Shown: positions 1 to 6,277 of the stretch, piece by piece
Numbering within the stretch: position 1 is the stretch's first letter
Layout: each line of letters begins with the position of its first letter
Program-made: the position numbers and the translations under genes
Notes under the pieces: generated by a model
Told to the model about the DNA's origin: nothing
The model's input: only the letters and a program-made list of their open reading frames with translations
Databases searched by the model: none
NCBI GenBank assembly: GCA_029939875.1
Contig: JAOZSC010000022.1
Location: 1 to 14,496 of the forward strand
Direction: 5' to 3'
Length of the DNA: 14,496 bases
Source: Desulfobacterales bacterium
GTDB taxonomy: Bacteria > Desulfobacterota > Desulfobacteria > Desulfobacterales > JAFDCJ01

Positions 1-1
1 T

Positions 2-91
2 AACTTGGCAGGCGGCGATGGCCGCTGTCCCGACCATTTCCAGAACAGCGCCGGTGGCGCCCGGGTGATGTTGCGCCCTGTCAACCACTGA
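2..91 (+). CDS. C-terminal end of an unidentified protein (partial)
   Basis: Reading frame 2 is open from the window edge to a TGA at 89-91 and gives 29 residues ending in RPVNH. Third codon positions are strongly G/C (about 23 of 29), as expected for coding sequence here, and a hairpin followed by a T-rich tract lies just after the stop. The fragment is too short to assign a family. The opposite strand is also open over this stretch (121 down to 1), so strand assignment is uncertain. No function is proposed. Confidence 0.32.
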   Translation, partial: NLAGGDGRCPDHFQNSAGGARVMLRPVNH

Positions 92-107
92 AGCAAAGTG
101 CGTGCCA
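92..107 (-). promoter_or_regulatory. sigma-54 -24/-12 promoter-like site pointing left
   Basis: On the minus strand the sequence reads TGGCACGCACTTTGCT, matching the sigma-54 consensus TGGCACR-N4-TTGCW at every defined position. The GG and GC dinucleotides have the required spacing. Transcription would start near position 81 and run out of the left edge. The site overlaps the 3' end of the possible plus-strand gene and the left arm of the hairpin at 102-124, so it could be coincidental. The sigma-54 activator gene just to the right makes it worth testing. Confidence 0.42.
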
Positions 108-124
108 CCCTTGGCATTTTATTT
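102..124 (+). terminator. compact terminator-like hairpin
   Basis: TGCCA (103-107) and TGGCA (112-116) form a perfect 5-bp stem around a 4-nt loop, followed directly by TTTTATTT. It lies 11 nt after the stop codon of the partial plus-strand frame, where an intrinsic terminator would sit. The stem is short, so efficiency is uncertain. Confidence 0.35.
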
Positions 125-209
125 CAACTATCTGTTTTAACTTTAAATATTTTCATTAAACAGCGGGCGGGAATAACGCCTGGAATGCGCCACGACACAA
201 TCTGTGCCA

Positions 210-231
210 GGAAAAAGTGTGCCATGGCACA
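210..231 (-). terminator. possible terminator after the sigma-54 activator gene
   Basis: A perfect 14-bp palindrome, TGTGCCATGGCACA (218-231), can fold as a 5-bp stem with a CATG loop. On the minus strand it is followed by CTTTTTCC. It lies 57 nt beyond the stop codon of the regulator gene. The short stem and impure T tract keep confidence low; it could equally be a protein-binding palindrome. Confidence 0.3.
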
Positions 232-287
232 AGTCGCAGGGGGGCCGTGCAGGAAAAATTGACGGGGCAATTGGCTGCGGTCGCACT

Positions 288-3158
288 TCAGCCGAGTTGG
301 TGCTCTTTCAACCGTCGATACAGGGTGCGGCGGCTGATGCCCAGGATTTCGGCAGCCCGGGTTTTGTTCCACCAGGCCTGTTTGAGGGCCTGCAAAAGGG
401 CCTGCCTGTCGTCCGGTGGGGGGGAGACGGTTTTGTTGTCGCTCATCAAGACCGGCAGCACCTGCTCCTCGGTTGGATAACGGCCGGGAAAATCCACCGG
501 CAGGTCGTTTTCGGTGATGATCTCATTTTTGCAGAGAATACAGATATGCTCCAGAGTGTTTTTAAGCTCGCGTACATTTCCCGGCCAATGATAGAACATC
601 AAGATTCTGAGCATTTCCGGGGAAACGGTGGTGATCTTCTTATCCAACTGCCGGCTGAACAGTTCCAGGAAATGATGAATCAACAGGGGAATGTCCTCCT
701 TGCGTTCCCGCAGTGGCGGAAGCTTGATCTCGACCACCTTTAAACGGTAGTAAAGATCTTCCCGGAATTCGCGCTGATTAACAAGTTTTTTCAGGTCCTG
801 GTTAGTGGCGGCAATCACCCGGGCGTGCATGGGAATCGTAACGCTATCCCCCAGGCGCTCGAACTCATGCTCCTGGAGCACCCGCAGCAGCCGTTTTTGA
901 AAATGGATGGACACGTCCCCGCACTCATCCAACAAGATGGTGCCGTAAGCGGCTTTTTGAAAACGGCCGATTTTATCCTTATCTGCACCGGTAAAAGCGC
1001 CCTTCACGTGTCCGAACAGCTCGCTTTCCAGCACGCTTTCCGACAGGGCCGCGCAGTTAACCTTGACGAAAGGCTGATCCTTACGCCGCCCGCAGACATG
1101 AAGGGCCTCGGCCGCCAGCTCCTTGCCGGTGCCGCTTTCGCCGGTAATCAAAACCGTGGCGGACACATCGGCCAGTTCCCTGATGAGGGTATAAATGGCC
1201 TGCATGGGTTCGCTCTTGCCGATGATGTTCCTGAAACGATGGCCTTTGTTGATATCACCTTCCAATGCAGCCAGGGCCTGCCGTCTCTGTTCCAGTTCGA
1301 TGCGCTGACGGGCTACCCTTTCTTCAAGCTGGCGTTTGTGCTGACTCAATTGTGCTTCGGCTTCGCGACGATGGGCAATTTCCTCTTTGAGTTTCAAGTT
1401 GGTTTCCAGCAATCTGGCTGTCTGTTCTTCCAGGTCCGTAAACAGTCGTGCATTCTCCAGGGCCACCGCTGCCTGGTTCGCCAGGGTCTTGAGCAGCAGT
1501 ACATCTGCGTATTGATAGAATCTCCCGGATTTTTTCCTGCTCAGCGCCAAAAATCCGGTCAGATGATTTTCATAGATCAGGGGAACAATCAGGCTTGCCC
1601 CCAGACGGTTGAAGTTGTCTTTGCAGGCTTGGCGATCCATGGCAAATAAAGGATTTTCATCGATATCGTAGCGGGTGATTTCCCGTTTTTGTCCGGCGAG
1701 CTGTTGAATAAAGGGCTCGCCGGCCTCCAGGAACGCCACTGAACACGCGCCGCCCACAGGTTCGTAAATATGTTTGCGGCGGTTCAAGAGCATTACGCAG
1801 CTTCTGCCGGCAAACAGAACATTTTCAGAAAAATCCAGCATGAAACCCACAATTTGATCTATATTCAGAAAAGTACTCATGGACCGGCTGATTTTTTCGA
1901 TTGTTTCCCGGTAGTCATATTCCAGGCGGAAAAAAATGCGATCCACGATTTTTTGGATCCGCTTGCGGAAAAAATCAAAAACAAGCACGACAAAAAGAAT
2001 GACTCCGAACAAAAAAATGTTGTATCCCTCCTGACCGATGCTTCCGAGCCAATCGGAGGAAGCAAAAACAGCCAGTGTATATACCAGAGCGAGACCGGCG
2101 GTGATCAGGGTGTAGCCAAAGGTACGCCGGATGACGGCATCGATATCGAACAGATTATGGCGGGTGATGGTATAACCGATGGTCAGCGGAAATATCACCA
2201 GGAATGGAAGGTAATAATTGAAACCGGGAACCAGGTACACATTGAGAAGGGTATGGGCCACCATATCGGCAACAGGCACCGAGATGGCAATCACAGCTCC
2301 GATCAATATCAACTTGGCGCGCACCCTTGTAATTTCGGAAGGCGAACGCAGCCACCAATGCACGCAGGATAAAATGAACACCAGCAGCGCCGAGACCAAA
2401 TAGGACAGCAGGATCAAAAACCAGGTCCTGGAGACCGCCAGCATCTCGCTTGCAAAGGATCGCAGCCCCACAAACAAAAGCAGTGAAGCGACATAAGGCA
2501 AGAGCTGAATCATGGGATATCTTGTAACCAGGTTTCGTTTTTCCGGAACCACGAGAGCCAGATGAAGAATTGTTGCCGGGGCAAAAGCGTAAAGGAAGAT
2601 GTGGATGGTGTTGAACCAGGCTGGTTTTAAGTGTCCGCTTCTAATAAGAAAGGTCATGAGCAATCCGAGGCAGGCAGCGAAAACATAAAAAACCCAGCTT
2701 TCGTGCCGATGCGGCATCATCAGAAATACCAAAATGCCGATCAGCACATAGCCGAGCCCGGTTAAATAGAGAAAGCCGCTCTGCTGGAAGGATTTATAGA
2801 AACCAATCGGCGTATTGGTGATTGTGACTTCAAAGCGCACACCGCCTCTGTCGATGAGGTAGGTGTTTTTCTCCTGGGATCTGTATTTTTGAACCGAACG
2901 TCTTTCTTCAATGGTGCGGAAGGTTTTGCCGTTAATTGAAAGGATCCGGTCCCCGGGCAACATGCCGGCATGGCGGCCTTTTTCTCTCACCCCCCCGATC
3001 ACATCGATTGCGGACCCGGATCTGAAAAAAAAGCCCCATTGCGGTTCATCCGCCCATTTGACAATATTGTAAAAATACAAAGATGCAACCGCAAGAATGA
3101 ACGCCATGACAAGGCCGAAGGCGAACCAGGACCCGGTTTCTCTATTCGTCGGATTCAT
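288..3158 (-). CDS. Membrane-bound sigma-54-dependent activator (PDZ, multi-TM, GAF, AAA+, Fis HTH)
   Basis: A 956-residue enhancer-binding protein that should activate sigma-54 RNA polymerase in response to a membrane or envelope signal. Seen in order: one membrane span (about 13-31); a PDZ-like segment (45-115, with AGMLPGDRILSINGK) predicted outside the membrane; about nine more hydrophobic spans (127-396), which would put the C-terminal half in the cytoplasm; a GAF-like domain (415-575); a coiled coil (575-635); and the AAA+ domain (644-870). The AAA+ domain has Walker A GESGTGKE (673-680), an intact GAFTGA sigma-54 contact loop (720-725), Walker B LLDECGD (742-748, where DEIGE/D is usual) and WPGNVREL (858-865). 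A Fis-type helix-turn-helix ends the protein (about 912-953). There is no receiver domain, so no classic kinase partner is implied. The ATG lies 16 bp after the lnt stop, suggesting co-transcription. The Shine-Dalgarno is weak. The targets are unknown. Confidence 0.93.
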   Translation of the reverse strand: MNPTNRETGSWFAFGLVMAFILAVASLYFYNIVKWADEPQWGFFFRSGSAIDVIGGVREKGRHAGMLPGDRILSINGKTFRTIEERRSVQKYRSQEKNTYLIDRGGVRFEVTITNTPIGFYKSFQQSGFLYLTGLGYVLIGILVFLMMPHRHESWVFYVFAACLGLLMTFLIRSGHLKPAWFNTIHIFLYAFAPATILHLALVVPEKRNLVTRYPMIQLLPYVASLLLFVGLRSFASEMLAVSRTWFLILLSYLVSALLVFILSCVHWWLRSPSEITRVRAKLILIGAVIAISVPVADMVAHTLLNVYLVPGFNYYLPFLVIFPLTIGYTITRHNLFDIDAVIRRTFGYTLITAGLALVYTLAVFASSDWLGSIGQEGYNIFLFGVILFVVLVFDFFRKRIQKIVDRIFFRLEYDYRETIEKISRSMSTFLNIDQIVGFMLDFSENVLFAGRSCVMLLNRRKHIYEPVGGACSVAFLEAGEPFIQQLAGQKREITRYDIDENPLFAMDRQACKDNFNRLGASLIVPLIYENHLTGFLALSRKKSGRFYQYADVLLLKTLANQAAVALENARLFTDLEEQTARLLETNLKLKEEIAHRREAEAQLSQHKRQLEERVARQRIELEQRRQALAALEGDINKGHRFRNIIGKSEPMQAIYTLIRELADVSATVLITGESGTGKELAAEALHVCGRRKDQPFVKVNCAALSESVLESELFGHVKGAFTGADKDKIGRFQKAAYGTILLDECGDVSIHFQKRLLRVLQEHEFERLGDSVTIPMHARVIAATNQDLKKLVNQREFREDLYYRLKVVEIKLPPLRERKEDIPLLIHHFLELFSRQLDKKITTVSPEMLRILMFYHWPGNVRELKNTLEHICILCKNEIITENDLPVDFPGRYPTEEQVLPVLMSDNKTVSPPPDDRQALLQALKQAWWNKTRAAEILGISRRTLYRRLKEHQLG

Positions 3159-3174
3159 GGGCGATTCTCATTTT

Positions 3175-4749
3175 CTAATGACTGACATTTTTCATCCAAG
3201 CCAGGGTCAAGAATATCAAGACTACTGCAAAACACAGTGCCACCACGACATCCCCATACCGCGTGTACAGCGTCTGCGTATCCAACGGAAAGATTTTTTC
3301 ACTGACAACCCCCCGGACAAACAACTGACGGCCGTCTTCGGTTTCAAGCTGCGCTGTGACCCTGCCACAAGGGTCAATAATGCAGGTGATACCGGTATTG
3401 GCGCAGCGGATCACGAAACGCCTGTTTTCCACGGCCCGGAAAACACTGATGGCGGCCAGCTGATACGGTGCAGCGGTCCTTCCAAAGCGCGCCTCGTTGG
3501 TGATATTGACCATAAAGTCGGCACCGTTTTTAACAAATTGCCTCACAAGGTCCGGAAAGATGTTTTCCCAGCAAATGGTTACCGCGAACCGATGGCCGGC
3601 GAGCCGGAAAACGAAATGCCGTCTTCCCGCAACATATTCGCTCAAACTCGACACCCGGATCCACTGCCAGGGGATAATATTTTTGCAAGGCAAATATTCT
3701 CCAAAGGGAAAAAGCCTGATTTTGTCGTACTGCTGAAGTTCAGGTTTTTCGTTGCCGGGTAAAAGCAAAAAGGCCGAGTTCATCGGCCGCAGCCTTTTGC
3801 CGTCGGCCTCCTGGAATTTTTGATGCCGCGCACTGCCCACCAACAGGGGTATGGCGGTTTCGGCTACCAGTGCCTTGAGCCGGTCATGGATATCGGGATC
3901 AAGGCTGATCGATCCGGGGACGGCGGTTTCCGGCCAGATGATGAGCTCCGGTTGATCATTGGCCGCCCGCAGTGTCAGATCAGCATACGCCTGCAGGATC
4001 TGATCGGCAAAGCGAGGATCCCATTTCTTGGCCTGTTCGATATTGCCCTGGACCATCGCCACGCGGACGGCTTCACCGGAAATCGGCCGGCCGGTGACAA
4101 GGCTGCCGTACAGCAGGGCCCCGGCAATTCCAAGCAGTGCCAGGATTGGCAACGCCAGATCTGCTTTTTTAAACGCAGCGCCATGGGTCCCGTCAATCTG
4201 GTGTCTGACAAACTTCGTCCCGATCAACACTGCGGCGCCAAAGGCGGCATTCACCAGCACAATCAAAAAACTGATGCCGTAGGTGCCGAAAAGGGCGGCT
4301 ATCTGGATCACGGCCGGGTAGCGGTGCTGGCTGTGGCCGATCAGCCCCCAGGGCAGGGCCAGAAAAAAGAAATTTCCCCGCAGGTACTCGAGGGCGACCC
4401 ATAAAAAAGGGGCCGCCCACAGGGCGGGTGTTTTGCCCAGGCGCTTTGAAATAAAGCCCAACGCAAGTCCGAAAAGGGCGGGATAAAGCCCAAAGTAGAC
4501 TGCCAGCAGAAGGTGATGATACCACCGGTAATAGGGGATCTGCAAAATCCAGTGAAAAATGCCCGCCAAAAAAAGCATACCGAAAACATAGGCCAGAACA
4601 AATCCTTCCAGCGGGCTCCGGCCTGCCAGCGCCACCAGCAGCGGCACCAGGGCGATCCAGGCCACAAACCCCATATCCCAGCTCGGAAACGCCGCCGCCA
4701 AAAGAATGGATGAAAAAATACTCAGCCAGGCGCTCTTTATGTTGCCCAA
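3175..4749 (-). CDS. lnt: Apolipoprotein N-acyltransferase
   Basis: Inner-membrane enzyme that transfers an acyl chain from phospholipid to the N-terminal cysteine of diacylglyceryl-apolipoprotein, the last step of lipoprotein maturation. The 524 residues have the family layout: hydrophobic N-terminal spans (about 8-220), a nitrilase-like domain (228-490) and a final span (about 500-518). The nitrilase triad is visible as Glu274 (WPETA), Lys343 (YDKIRLFPFGEYLP) and Cys393 (ICWENIFPD). Length is usual for the family. The start must be TTG at 4747-4749: an in-frame TAA lies 15 nt upstream and the next Met (26) would remove the first span. It is followed 16 bp later by the sigma-54 activator gene and preceded by three exported-protein genes, none of which shows a convincing lipobox, so the link may be general envelope biogenesis rather than modification of its neighbours. 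Confidence 0.95.
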   Translation of the reverse strand: MGNIKSAWLSIFSSILLAAAFPSWDMGFVAWIALVPLLVALAGRSPLEGFVLAYVFGMLFLAGIFHWILQIPYYRWYHHLLLAVYFGLYPALFGLALGFISKRLGKTPALWAAPFLWVALEYLRGNFFFLALPWGLIGHSQHRYPAVIQIAALFGTYGISFLIVLVNAAFGAAVLIGTKFVRHQIDGTHGAAFKKADLALPILALLGIAGALLYGSLVTGRPISGEAVRVAMVQGNIEQAKKWDPRFADQILQAYADLTLRAANDQPELIIWPETAVPGSISLDPDIHDRLKALVAETAIPLLVGSARHQKFQEADGKRLRPMNSAFLLLPGNEKPELQQYDKIRLFPFGEYLPCKNIIPWQWIRVSSLSEYVAGRRHFVFRLAGHRFAVTICWENIFPDLVRQFVKNGADFMVNITNEARFGRTAAPYQLAAISVFRAVENRRFVIRCANTGITCIIDPCGRVTAQLETEDGRQLFVRGVVSEKIFPLDTQTLYTRYGDVVVALCFAVVLIFLTLAWMKNVSH

Positions 4750-4826
4750 TTTTTGGCCCCCGGTTTACCTTCTTGCCCGGTGAAAACATCGATCCCCATG
4801 CCGGCTCCCAGATTGATCACCAGCAT
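4737..4826 (-). other. possible 29-codon leader ORF overlapping the lnt start
   Basis: In the 91-bp gap before lnt, an ATG at 4824-4826 opens a 29-residue frame (starting MLVINLGAG) that ends at TAA 4737-4739, ten bases inside lnt in another frame. The lnt TTG start therefore sits within its last codons, an arrangement that would allow translational coupling. AAAGGAA precedes the ATG but is too close for good spacing. No homology is recognised and it may be chance. Confidence 0.18.
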
Positions 4827-4843
4827 TTCCTTTATTGTGATCA
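4814..4843 (-). repeat. 7-bp inverted repeat at the 162-aa gene / lnt junction
   Basis: TGATCAC (4814-4820) and GTGATCA (4837-4843) are exact inverted copies separated by 16 nt. The right arm includes the stop codon of the upstream exported-protein gene. On the minus-strand transcript the loop would carry an AAAGGAA and the ATG of the possible leader ORF. It could be an RNA hairpin or an operator; neither is shown. Confidence 0.3.
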
Positions 4844-5329
4844 TTGCGACGGTTTTTTAACCTGGATAAGCAGAGACCCTTTGATAAACGCGCCCCTCGG
4901 ATTGTCACAATCGCCTTGTTCCAGGACTCTTACTTCCACAAGCCGGGGGCTGCCAGGCAAGTCGAATTCTATAGCAGCCTCCTGCAATTCAGGTGCCTTC
5001 GTATATTTACGTAAAAGATCGTAATCCGTATAGTCGCATATGGGATATGAACCTTCGGTCACTTCTCTTTCAAGGAAAAATTGCCTTCGGACCATTACGA
5101 ATTCGCCCTCAATCAGTTGCCGGCATTTCAAAATGGCATGAATTTTAAAACGGGTGGGTTTGCCATCCTTAAAAGCACCGTAGGTCGCGGTAAAAGAGCC
5201 GTAAATGGGCGGGTTTGGGAGGTTGGAAAGCGACTGGGGCTCCATTCCGCCATCGGCCCAAACCAGCGGGCAAAACAGCATTAAAAATATCAGTCCCATC
5301 ACCAGGGTTGTGGTTTTTTTTGGCTGCAT
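4841..5329 (-). CDS. Small exported protein of unknown function (162 aa)
   Basis: I do not recognise a family. The N-terminus is a clear Sec signal: two Lys, a hydrophobic core (about 8-22) and a signal peptidase I site after VWA (about residue 25). The mature part (about 137 residues) has alternating hydrophobic and polar stretches typical of a beta-rich secreted domain and three cysteines in the mature region (in LKCRQL, PICDY and GDCDNP). The start at 5327-5329 is chosen over an in-frame ATG 72 nt upstream because a strong AAAGGAGG lies about 7 nt before it and it begins exactly with the signal peptide. It starts 41 bp after the stop of the 298-aa exported protein and is read in the same direction, so it probably belongs to the same transcript. 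The neighbouring Lnt does not imply a lipoprotein: there is no lipobox before the cleavage site. Confidence 0.75.
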   Translation of the reverse strand: MQPKKTTTLVMGLIFLMLFCPLVWADGGMEPQSLSNLPNPPIYGSFTATYGAFKDGKPTRFKIHAILKCRQLIEGEFVMVRRQFFLEREVTEGSYPICDYTDYDLLRKYTKAPELQEAAIEFDLPGSPRLVEVRVLEQGDCDNPRGAFIKGSLLIQVKKPSQ

Positions 5330-5370
5330 TTTTCTCCTCCTTTCTGGTTTAAGTGCCTGGGTTTCAAAGG

Positions 5371-6267
5371 CTATTGAATGGTAATTCTCTGGCTGGCACA
5401 AAATGGACGCCCGTTGGCATACTGGCCCGAGACCACTATCCGGTAGGAATAGCCCGGCCGCACATTTTTCAGTCTTTCAATACACAGCCGGCCGCGAAAG
5501 CGGGCCTGGAGCATACCGTTGACTCTATCGGCGTCGGCTTTTAATCCCTCCAGGTTTTTTAGGCGGATTTCTTTTTTGAAATCCCGGACTGTGCTGCCGG
5601 CCGGAATGGGGAGCCGGATCACCACATTGCGGCCGGGATCCCTGTCTTTCCAGTCCAGATGCCAGATGACCGGATGGATCTGGATTGGAAGCCGGCCGGC
5701 AACAGAAAAGTGCTGGGGTTCGGATTTCAGCACCCCGAGCCAGCGATATTTTTGGGGACTGCAAACACCGTCCTTTTCAAATACCATGAGCGACAGCTGC
5801 ACCTGGGCGCTATACTGCCCTGACAGCTCAAAGTTGTAGTACCTGCCAAGGTCCATTGTTTCTCTAATTACCGGCTCCGCCTTGAACATCTCGCAGGGAG
5901 CGCTGACAACCAGCTTGCGGGTGACCGGATCCATAACAAACGGCAGCGGCGGGGCATGGAAAGCTTCGTGGCGCGGTGCGTCCGTGCCGGGAATCAGCAG
6001 GCGGCCGGCCGGATCGATGATGCGCAGATGAAAAAACAAGCGTCTCCTGCTGAAGCTGTCCCGGCTGATGCGAATCGACTGCGTGTATGATGTATTGGCA
6101 ACCGTTATGATCGCCGCCACCCGGTCATTGCAGCCATAATGGGGTTTATCTTTGGAGAATTGCAAGTTCACGACGATGGGGGGGCGGTAAGCCGAGACAA
6201 GAACCGGCGATCCCGGCAAAATTCCGGCAACAAAGAAAAGGCTCAAAAACAGGGCTGTCAGTTTCAT
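5371..6267 (-). CDS. Exported protein with Ig-like beta-sandwich character (298 aa)
   Basis: No family is assigned with confidence. Residues 1-26 form a Sec signal peptide with a likely cleavage after VSA. The mature N-terminal region (about 30-190) has features of an immunoglobulin-like fold of the type in secreted inhibitors and adhesion modules: YGCNDRVAAIITVANTS (44-60) and GRYYNFELSGQYSAQVQLSL (141-160) look like paired beta-strands of a 'free of constraint, sets limits' type sandwich. A second half (about 195-298) ends in another strand-rich segment. Cysteines occur at 46, 125, 169, 262 and 290. The ATG is 10 bp after the stop of the metalloprotease-like gene, with GAGGG in that gap, so the two are almost certainly co-transcribed and translationally linked. 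A role as a partner of the upstream metalloprotease-like protein is possible but inferred only from position. Confidence 0.75.
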   Translation of the reverse strand: MKLTALFLSLFFVAGILPGSPVLVSAYRPPIVVNLQFSKDKPHYGCNDRVAAIITVANTSYTQSIRISRDSFSRRRLFFHLRIIDPAGRLLIPGTDAPRHEAFHAPPLPFVMDPVTRKLVVSAPCEMFKAEPVIRETMDLGRYYNFELSGQYSAQVQLSLMVFEKDGVCSPQKYRWLGVLKSEPQHFSVAGRLPIQIHPVIWHLDWKDRDPGRNVVIRLPIPAGSTVRDFKKEIRLKNLEGLKADADRVNGMLQARFRGRLCIERLKNVRPGYSYRIVVSGQYANGRPFCASQRITIQ

Positions 6268-6277
6268 GTCTGTGCCC

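Noticed and set aside
1..121. Minus-strand open frame from 121 to the left edge (possible ATG at 35-37)
   Set aside because: It is open and could follow the sigma-54-like site, but the ATG has no usable Shine-Dalgarno and the plus-strand frame has a stronger G/C third-position pattern and a terminator-like hairpin after its stop. Left unresolved rather than called.
209..224. Second sigma-54-like site on the minus strand (TGGCAC followed by TTCC)
   Set aside because: The essential GC of the -12 element is replaced by CC, and the sequence is better explained as the palindrome and T tract of a possible terminator.
825..1649. 274-codon plus-strand frame opposite the sigma-54 activator
   Set aside because: Lies wholly antisense to the AAA+ and GAF coding region, which has unmistakable motifs; no domain or ribosome site supports it.
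4193..4789. 198-codon minus-strand frame overlapping the lnt N-terminus
   Set aside because: Gly/Pro/Arg-rich out-of-frame reading of the lnt membrane region; lnt in its own frame has correct spans and length, so no frameshift is needed.
5330..5401. Longer start for the 162-aa exported protein (24 extra residues)
   Set aside because: The extension would bury the signal peptide and overlap the previous gene; the downstream ATG has a strong AAAGGAGG.
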